Below, piece after piece: positions 57,941 to 64,000 of a stretch of 64,000 nucleotides of DNA. The notes below the pieces were generated by a model. It was not told where the DNA came from, did no database searches, and saw only the letters and a list, made by a program, of their open reading frames with translations. A program made the translations under genes and the position numbers. The stretch is from Platycnemis pennipes (Eukaryota > Arthropoda > Insecta > Odonata > Platycnemididae): contig OW121855.1 of assembly GCA_933228895.1 (NCBI GenBank), positions 35,168,698-35,232,697 on the forward strand. The letters run 5' to 3'. Within the stretch, counting starts at the first letter, position 1. The number at the start of each line of letters is the position of its first letter.

Positions 57941-58640
57941 ACAGTTTATAGTAACTCTGTAGTTTGCGTAACTTATTTTAACCTAGTAGATTCATATAGT
58001 TGATCTTTTTATCGCTTATTGTTATTGAACTTAGTTGGTAATAGTTTTTTTATTTTTTTATTTTTTTTATAGATATTATTATATTTCCTTGACTAGTGCT
58101 TAATCTAGTTCGTCTTTCGTTGATTTTTTAGTAGTAGATATTTAATACATTTACTTTAGCTTTATACACATAAATTTTATTTATACATATATAGTTTATA
58201 CTAACTCTGTAGTTTGCGTAACTTATTTTAACCTAGTAGATTCATATAGTTGATTTTTTTATCGCTTATTGTTATTGAAATTAGTTGGTGATAGTTTTTT
58301 TTTTAGATATATTTATATTTCCTTGACTAGTGCTTAATCTAGTTCGTCTTTTTCGTTGCTCCTTTAGTAGTAGATATTTAATACATTTACTTTAGCTTTA
58401 TACACATAAAGTTTTATTTATACATTTATAGTTTATACTAACTCTGCAGTTTGCGTAACTTATTTTTTAACCTAGTAGATTTATACAGTTTTTTTTAATC
58501 GCTTATTGTCATTGAAATAATTCGGTAATAGTGTTTTTTTTAAAGATATATTTATATTTCCTAGATTAGTGCTTAATTTAGCTCGTCTTTTTCGTTGCTT
58601 CTTTTAGTAGTAGATATTTAATACATTTACTTTAGCTTTA
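57941..58640 (+). repeat. Tandem 5'UTR monomers of the full-length LINE (about 2.9 x 237-250 bp)
   Basis: Three consecutive units begin with (A)TAGTTTATA(C/G)TAACTCTG at 57941, 58191 and 58428. Each contains 'gtttgcgtaacttatttt', 'aacctagtagatt', 'atcgcttattgt' and 'agtagtagatatttaata'. The third is shorter, ending near 58640. Tandem 5' monomers often carry LINE promoters (known for mouse L1), and a similar role is inferred here. Confidence 0.9.
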
Positions 58641-59047
58641 CTGTTGACACTTTTTGCTTCATCTCTTCGTAATCGCTGGTTTTGCGCATCCTACAGCCTA
58701 CATTCCTCTCGTATACATTCCAGAGCTCACCCCCCTTGTGCTTCCCTTCCCAAACCTCAGCCTAACCAAGGTCAACCGTGACCCACCTCCCATCGCGACT
58801 CCCTACCGAGCGCTACCCTTGCAACCACTCACCCGTGTAGTTTTTCTACCTGTGTAGTTTACTCCTAGTCCCTGTCCCCTTTGGGTTAATTGGCTTCTGG
58901 TGATAATCTGTGGTCTGTATTTGCTTGCTTGCTCGTTTCTTCAAGAGCCTTGTTAGTTATTTATTAGTGTGTAGTAAATAGTAGATTCTTTTACCAGATA
59001 GCTCCGCTGCGAGTCTAAGGGAGAGAGATAGTTAGAGTTAGATTAGG

Positions 59048-60070
59048 ATGACTCCCATTAGGTCAATTGTCAACCTCTTCCGTGACTCACCCGATAGCGA
59101 GCCCTTGCGGGCTCGAGTCGATGAGCTCGAGAAGACGGTGGATAGTCTTCGCTCTCTCGTGAAACGGCTGGTGACTACGTTGAGACGGTCGAGGGGGAGT
59201 GGGGGTCGGCCAAGGCCTTCCGCACGCGTTGGTGCGGGGGCGAGCCCTTGCACTGGCGTGGGTTGGAGGGTTGAGGACGTTCCCCGCACACCCGAGCCTA
59301 TCGCGGAGCCTACCTCCGAATCCGGGGGAGAGTGGGAAGTGGTCCGTAGGAGGAGCCGTGGGGTCACACTACACAAACGGGGAAATGCAGAGGCAGAGGC
59401 TGAGCCTTTCCCCGTTAGTAATAGGTTCGATGGGCTGGCGGAGGTCGGCACATCGAACGCTCCGCCTCGGGAGACTTCGCCGACTGGGAGTCGGGAGGGA
59501 AGGGAGGGAGTATTAGTGATAGGTAGCTCCAATGTCCGCCGGGTAGCGGACTCGATGCGTGCCAGGGCCCGTCGGGAAGGAGGTGGTGAATCCCGAGGGA
59601 AAGGTGACGAAGAACGGGTACGTTCCTGGTGTATACCAGGAGGTACGGTGCCCCAGGTGACGAAGGCGTTGAAAGCAACGGTCAGTGCCACTAACTGCTC
59701 CAAGCTGCACGTAGTCGCCCATGTCGGCACTAACGACGCCGCGAAACGGGGGTCCGAGGATGTAATGGATTCCGTAAGGGATCTATGCACCGAGTTCCAC
59801 CGTGTTCGTGGAGGTCTGGGTATCGATATGAGGCTGACTATATGTAGCTTGGTACCTAGGACGGATCGGGGGTCGATGGTTTGGAGCCGAGTTTTAGGCA
59901 TAAACCGGAGACTCCGTGAAGTCTGTGGGAGCGAGGGAGCTGAGTTTTTGGACCTCGGGCCGGAGCTGGAAACGTGTCGGGTGCCCCTGAATCGCTCGGG
60001 TGTCCACTACACGGACGAGGCATCGTCTAAGGTAGCGCGTAGGATACTGGAGCATACACGTAGCGTTTAG
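59048..60070 (+). CDS. LINE ORF1 protein with SGNH-hydrolase-like domain
   Basis: This protein of 340 aa is the first ORF of the full-length LINE. Residues ~18-46 (SEPLRARVDELEKTVDSLRS…) form a heptad-patterned coiled coil, followed by a basic Gly/Arg/Pro-rich region likely to bind RNA. Residues ~155-335 resemble the SGNH esterase domain found in ORF1 of CR1/L2-type LINEs. Block I is IGSSN (residues 158-162, GDS to GSS, candidate Ser161), block III is HVGTND (225-230), and block V is SGVH (317-320). The usual catalytic Asp of the D-x-x-H block is Ser317 here, so hydrolase activity is doubtful although His320 remains. The start follows a long 5'UTR and the frame has no alternative upstream Met. 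A shortened relative of this ORF is at 30869-31153. GC-rich codon use contrasts sharply with the A-rich ORF2 next to it. Confidence 0.88.
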   Translation: MTPIRSIVNLFRDSPDSEPLRARVDELEKTVDSLRSLVKRLVTTLRRSRGSGGRPRPSARVGAGASPCTGVGWRVEDVPRTPEPIAEPTSESGGEWEVVRRRSRGVTLHKRGNAEAEAEPFPVSNRFDGLAEVGTSNAPPRETSPTGSREGREGVLVIGSSNVRRVADSMRARARREGGGESRGKGDEERVRSWCIPGGTVPQVTKALKATVSATNCSKLHVVAHVGTNDAAKRGSEDVMDSVRDLCTEFHRVRGGLGIDMRLTICSLVPRTDRGSMVWSRVLGINRRLREVCGSEGAEFLDLGPELETCRVPLNRSGVHYTDEASSKVARRILEHTRSV

Positions 60071-60224
60071 CTCAGGTGGTAGCCCAGAGTGCAGGTCAAT
60101 CCGCGGGGGAAAAATCGGGCAAGAATTTGACAGAACATGCAGAGAAGTTTTAGAAGGTCAGAGAAAAACACATGGAGAGAACGAACATGATAATTCATCA
60201 AAGGTAATAGGTAGACCAAATAGT

Positions 60225-63152
60225 TTGTCCGTCAAAAAATTATCGAAGAAAATTTTAGTTGGAAAGGAGCACCAAGAGAGAAACAGATTGGAAGAAAAAA
60301 TTTCAGTGATAGTAGTGAATTGTCGTAGTATAAGAAATAAAGTAGCAGAATTTCACCACCTCATTAAGAGTACTAATGCAGATATAATCGTAGGTACAGA
60401 AAGCTGGCTTTCGAAGGACATATCAGATCATGAAGTATTTCCGAAGTGTTTTACAGTATACAGAAAGGATAGAGTAAGCAGAAACGGAGGAGGAGTATTT
60501 ATAGCTGTGAAGGACCCGTATGTCAGTAGAAGAGAACTTATTTCAGAGCGAAATGTAGAAAGTATTTGGTGTTCCGTTGAAAGTAAAAGTAGTAACGCAA
60601 AAAAGATATATGTAGGTGCATATTACAGGCCACCGGACGCACACGTCAATTCTATAATAGAGCTAGAGTCAGAGATACGTACATTACTTTCTGGGAAGAA
60701 TGATAGAGGAATAATAGTAGGCGGAGATTTCAATCTCCCCTCGATAGACTGGAATACGTGTAGTTTCATTGCAGGAGGTAAGGATAAGGAACATTGCGAA
60801 TCACTGTTGAACACCTTTACGACACATTCTTTACAACAGCTAGTAACAGAGCCGACCAGGGGAAACAACATTTTAGACTTATTAGCAACAAATATACCCG
60901 AGAGAGTTCTAAATACAGTTACAGACACAGGAATTAGTGACCATAAAATAGTGCATGCGAAATTTATTGTAGGCGTTGAAAGACATTATAAACCAAGGAG
61001 GAGGGTATACTTATTTGGCAAGGCAAATTACGACGGTATGAAAGAGGAATTAAGGGAAGCATTTAATGTATTCAGCGAACAAAGCAAAGGATTAAATACA
61101 GAGGATTCGTGGAGAGAATTTCTTGAGGTCACCCGTAACGCAGTTCATAAATACATACCAAGTAAATATATTAGTGATAATACAGAGCCAAGGTGGTATA
61201 ACGCGGAGGTTAGGAAATCACTAAAGCGACAAAGGGTATGCCACGCTAAGATGAAAAATGCCAGACGGGGTCTATCGGTAGAGGAAAAAAATGAGCTAGT
61301 TCAAAACTATAAAAAATCGAGAGCATTAGCAAGAAAATCATGTCGGCAAGCGTTATCACATTTCAAGAGCAAGATGTTAGGAGAATATTTAGATAGCAAT
61401 CCTAAAGCGTTCTGGTCATATGTGAGAGAGCTCCAGGGAAATAAGTCCACAGTGCACACACTTAAAAATGATAAAGGAATCAGAGTCACCAGCAGTGTAG
61501 AAAAAGCCAACACTTTAAACACCTTCTTCCAAAGTGTATTCAACTCATCGTCACCCAACGCAGTGGAACTACCGCCGAACACTTTCAGTGAGCAAATGCC
61601 CGAAATAAACATTTCATGTCGCGGAATAGAGCAGCAGTTAAAAAGCATAAGTAAAAACAAATCACCAGGTCCCGATCAAATTCCTTCCAGAGTATATAAA
61701 ACATTAGCTTCTGAAATAGCCCCCTATCTAGAAATAATATTCAATAAAACACTAAAGAACCACACAGTACCCAAGGATTGGAAAGTAGCTAACATTACAC
61801 CTATATTTAAAAGCGGTGATAGGGAAGAACCTAGTAACTACAGACCCATTTCACTCACGTCAATCTCTTGTAAGATATTTGAGCACATAGTAGTCAGTTC
61901 AATCATGGGGCATTTGGATAGTCAGGGATTACTCATAAACAGCCAGCATGGGTTCCGGAAAGGTAGATCTTGCGAGACACAATTAGCTTTATTCGTACAC
62001 GATATTTTAGTCCACGGCGAAAGCAGTACTGAAGTTGATGCGATATTTTTAGATTTTAAAAAGGCCTTCGATAAAGTTCCTCATGACAAATTAATCTTGA
62101 AGTTAGAGAGTTTTGGTATAAATAAAGACGTTGTATGTTGGGTAAAAGAATTCTTAAGTGGGCGAGAGCAGAGGGTTGTCATAGATGGTATCATGTCGGA
62201 CACAATCGAAGTCACATCGGGAGTTCCCCAGGGTAGCGTAGTAGGTCCGCTTCTATTTCTTTTATACATAAACGATTTGGGTACCGTAGTTAGTAGTAAC
62301 CTTAGACTTTTTGCTGACGATGCGGTGGTGTACAGGGGTATATCAAATGAAGAGGACACGAAATCACTTAGCAAGGATTTAGATGCAATTCAAGAGTGGT
62401 GCGACAAATGGCAGTTAGAACTCAACCTTAAAAAGTGTGTAGCTATCAATTTTTGGAGGAGGAATAATTCGATAGAGCGATCCTATACAATTAATAACAC
62501 GAAGATCGAAAACGTTGAAACCGTAAGATATTTAGGTGTAACAATCACTAAAGATTTATCGTGGGGAAGACACATAAGGGAAATATGCGGCCGAGCGAAG
62601 AGAAAGCTAGGATTTATAAAAAGAGTACTTGGGAAATGTGATGAGAAGACAAAAGAGCGATGCTACTTTTCACTAGTTAGGCCCCACCTTGAGCATGCAG
62701 CCAGTGTATGGGATCCTAATGAATCAGGTTTGATGAGAGAACTAGACAGTGTGCAGCGTAGAGCAGCTAGGTTCGTCAAAAGGTGTTACGATAGGTTGAG
62801 TAGTGTATCAGAATTAATACAAGAATTAGGGTGGGAATCATTATCAGAGCGTAGGTTAAAGTCCAGATTAAATCTATTGGAGAAATTTCAATCGGATAGC
62901 TTTACTGAAGATGTTAGGCACATATTAAAAACACCAGCGTATTATGCTAGATTCGACCAGATAAATAAGATTAGAGAGATAGATTGTCGTACAGATAGAT
63001 TCAAAATGGCATTTTTCCCCCGTACTATAAGAGAACAGAATAGGCAGCATAGGAAAGGGATAGGTAGAGGAAATATTTTAGAGTATCCTGTAGTGCATGA
63101 TGCATGTATTAACCCCTCAAATACTATAGATACTAACAATCTAGTTGCATGA
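60225..63152 (+). CDS. LINE ORF2: APE endonuclease and reverse transcriptase
   Basis: This 975 aa protein would carry out target-primed reverse transcription of its own RNA. The N-terminal ~245 residues form an apurinic endonuclease-like domain with Asn32 (VVNCRS), Glu59 (TESW), GGDFN (166-170) and SDH (238-240). A linker of about 230 residues, rich in Lys/Arg, follows. The reverse transcriptase begins near SPGPDQIP (480-487) and contains NYRPISLT, HGFRKGRS, LDFKKAFDKVPH (Asp610), GVPQGSVVGPLLFLLYINDL, and the active site FADD (696-699). The C-terminal region (REICGRAKRKLGFIKR, ELDSVQRRAARFVKR, then GWESLSERRLKSRL) is the part kept in most truncated copies in the window. All visible catalytic residues are intact. 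The exact start Met is uncertain; the in-frame ATG at 60225 is the first that gives the full endonuclease. Confidence 0.95.
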   Translation: MSVKKLSKKILVGKEHQERNRLEEKISVIVVNCRSIRNKVAEFHHLIKSTNADIIVGTESWLSKDISDHEVFPKCFTVYRKDRVSRNGGGVFIAVKDPYVSRRELISERNVESIWCSVESKSSNAKKIYVGAYYRPPDAHVNSIIELESEIRTLLSGKNDRGIIVGGDFNLPSIDWNTCSFIAGGKDKEHCESLLNTFTTHSLQQLVTEPTRGNNILDLLATNIPERVLNTVTDTGISDHKIVHAKFIVGVERHYKPRRRVYLFGKANYDGMKEELREAFNVFSEQSKGLNTEDSWREFLEVTRNAVHKYIPSKYISDNTEPRWYNAEVRKSLKRQRVCHAKMKNARRGLSVEEKNELVQNYKKSRALARKSCRQALSHFKSKMLGEYLDSNPKAFWSYVRELQGNKSTVHTLKNDKGIRVTSSVEKANTLNTFFQSVFNSSSPNAVELPPNTFSEQMPEINISCRGIEQQLKSISKNKSPGPDQIPSRVYKTLASEIAPYLEIIFNKTLKNHTVPKDWKVANITPIFKSGDREEPSNYRPISLTSISCKIFEHIVVSSIMGHLDSQGLLINSQHGFRKGRSCETQLALFVHDILVHGESSTEVDAIFLDFKKAFDKVPHDKLILKLESFGINKDVVCWVKEFLSGREQRVVIDGIMSDTIEVTSGVPQGSVVGPLLFLLYINDLGTVVSSNLRLFADDAVVYRGISNEEDTKSLSKDLDAIQEWCDKWQLELNLKKCVAINFWRRNNSIERSYTINNTKIENVETVRYLGVTITKDLSWGRHIREICGRAKRKLGFIKRVLGKCDEKTKERCYFSLVRPHLEHAASVWDPNESGLMRELDSVQRRAARFVKRCYDRLSSVSELIQELGWESLSERRLKSRLNLLEKFQSDSFTEDVRHILKTPAYYARFDQINKIREIDCRTDRFKMAFFPRTIREQNRQHRKGIGRGNILEYPVVHDACINPSNTIDTNNLVA

Positions 63153-63176
63153 GACCCTTTAGTTGCTTGCTTGCAT

Positions 63177-63264
63177 GTTAGTAGTGCATGCTTGGTGATC
63201 TTCACCCCCTGCCACACACCCTCGCGGTGGCTTGCAGGGTATCATGTAGATGTAGATGTAGATG
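63177..63264 (+). other. Conserved LINE 3'-terminal hairpin and hexamer tail
   Basis: CCCTGCCAC … GTGG-CTT-GCAGGG can fold into a stem (CCCTGC against GCAGGG, CAC against GTG) immediately before the TAGATG-repeat tail. The same hairpin ends family A, family B and over a dozen truncated copies in this window, often as the last part preserved. It is presumably the RNA feature recognised by the ORF2 protein (inference). Confidence 0.7.
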
Positions 63265-63554
63265 TAGATATAATTATCGTACCGTCCCTTTACAAATCTG
63301 CTCTATATTCGCTGCACACGTTCAAGTTCATTATTTCGACAGATTTCGTAGGGATCCCATACACTAGCTGCATGTTCCAAATGAGATCTAACAAGGGAAA
63401 AGTGGCTGATTTCTCGTACATGATCGTCACATTAACCCAGTACTCTTTTGATGAATCCCAGTTTAGGATTAACTTGACCCATTATTTCACGTATGTGTTT
63501 ACCCCAGGAAAGATCATGTGTCAGTCTTATTCCAAGGAATAAGACTGACACATG
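63265..63554 (-). pseudogene. LINE family A, minus strand, 5' part, ending in a palindromic junction
   Basis: This continues the family A copy from 56672-57171 after the full-length LINE B. In reverse it reads the ORF2 segment (LFRGKSFLG… to YLGIRLT-equivalent). It ends in a 40-bp palindrome: CATGTGTCAGTCTTATTCC (63515-63533), AA, GGAATAAGACTGACACATG (63536-63554). The right arm is family A sequence in the opposite orientation, joined by CATG to family B sequence. Confidence 0.85.
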
Positions 63555-63712
63555 TTAATACCTTAAATACTATAGATACTAACAATCTAGTTGCATGAGA
63601 CCCTATAGTTGCTTGTTTGCATGTCAATGGTGCATGCTTGGTGATCTTCGTCCCCTGCCACACACCCTCGCGGTGGCTTGCAGGGTATCGCGTGGATATA
63701 GATGAACGCAAA
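63555..63712 (+). repeat. LINE family B 3'UTR (right remainder of the outermost B fragment)
   Basis: 'aaatactatagatactaaca', 'gttgcatgagacccta', 'gtgcatgcttggtgatcttc', the hairpin and 'gcttgcagggtatcgcgtgg' closely match 63115-63250. It resumes where the B fragment at 56671 was interrupted, so it is the end of that older copy. Confidence 0.85.
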
Positions 63713-64000
63713 ATTTTCCCTTCTTTAGGGTACTTCATCATCCATTTAAAGTATGTATCTCAATTAAATGAACAGCACAACAGCTCCAAGATATCTGACC
63801 TAAAACTTTATATGAAACTACCGCATTCACAACTTGAAGAGACGGAGAAGTGAATTGGAATAACGGTATGGATGCAGCCATACGTGATACGAGAGATGCT
63901 TAGCGTGGCACTTTCCTCTATCCTTGGACAGCCATTCAACAGGGAACACTGCTACCAGCATCTTCTCGGCCTCCTGATTCCTGGGACGTCAGGTGTGATA
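63713..64000. other. No gene recognised
   Basis: Mixed-composition sequence after the last LINE tail. Nothing in it was recognised. Confidence 0.4.

Larger units (their letters stand above)
57172..63264 (+). mobile_element. Full-length CR1/L2-group LINE (family B)
   Basis: This element of about 6.1 kb has a 5'UTR (57172-59047), ORF1 (59048-60070), a 154-bp spacer, ORF2 (60225-63152) and a 112-bp 3'UTR ending in TAGATG repeats (about 63245-63264). Its limits are set by the family A LINE it interrupts: …GCTAATATA at 57171 and ATAATTATCG at about 63266. A 4-5 base ATATA overlap is the only possible target duplication and cannot be separated from the tail. Both ORFs are free of stops, so it may be recently active. 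Clade assignment rests on the APE-RT layout and SGNH-type ORF1. Confidence 0.92.

Overview
The window looks like a gene-poor stretch of a large, repeat-rich arthropod (probably insect) nuclear genome. The reasons are one split homeobox gene with canonical GT/AG introns, kilobases of AT-rich non-coding DNA, and dense debris of non-LTR retrotransposons, tRNA-derived SINEs and foldback (snapback) elements. No bacterial operon, CRISPR or phage feature was seen. The species cannot be named from the sequence.

The only host gene I can support is caudal (cad/Cdx) on the + strand. One internal exon (15421-15566) carries homeodomain residues 1-44. A 1.66 kb intron follows. The last coding exon (17226-17594) carries residues 45-60 and a His/Gln/Pro-rich C-terminus. 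The upstream coding exon(s) are not recognisable and probably lie before position 1. The terminal UGA is followed by C and by a further 41 in-frame sense codons up to a second UGA (17595-17720), which makes it a candidate for stop-codon readthrough.

Mobile DNA makes up most of the rest. (1) CR1/L2-group LINEs fall into at least two families, here called A and B. They share a 3'-terminal hairpin and TAGATG-type tails. One B copy (about 57172-63264) is essentially full length: a 1.9 kb 5'UTR with three ~240-250 bp tandem monomers, an SGNH-hydrolase-like ORF1 of 340 aa, an intact APE endonuclease + reverse transcriptase ORF2 of 975 aa, and a short 3'UTR. (2) There are several RTE-like LINE remnants; the longest is about 46400-48060. 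(3) At least three kinds of tRNA-related short elements are present. (4) A 1.64 kb DNA transposon with long inverted termini (3811-5448) is inserted in a family A LINE. (5) Snapback elements share a TTCCACA(A/G)A motif in their arms.

The insertions are strongly nested. At the right end a B fragment holds a minus-strand A copy, which in turn holds the full-length B element. At 40128-41110 an A copy is split by a SINE and by a B tail. At 30460-34215 a B copy is split by an A copy. These give a relative order of activity in which B is younger than at least one A insertion.

Between the repeats are GC-rich blocks (about 7100-7560, 8880-9400, 11130-11960, 13560-14160, 28760-29400, 36600-37330, 38760-39370, 41640-42260, 51770-52140). 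They could be CpG-island-like regulatory DNA or unrecognised exons. No protein in them was identifiable.
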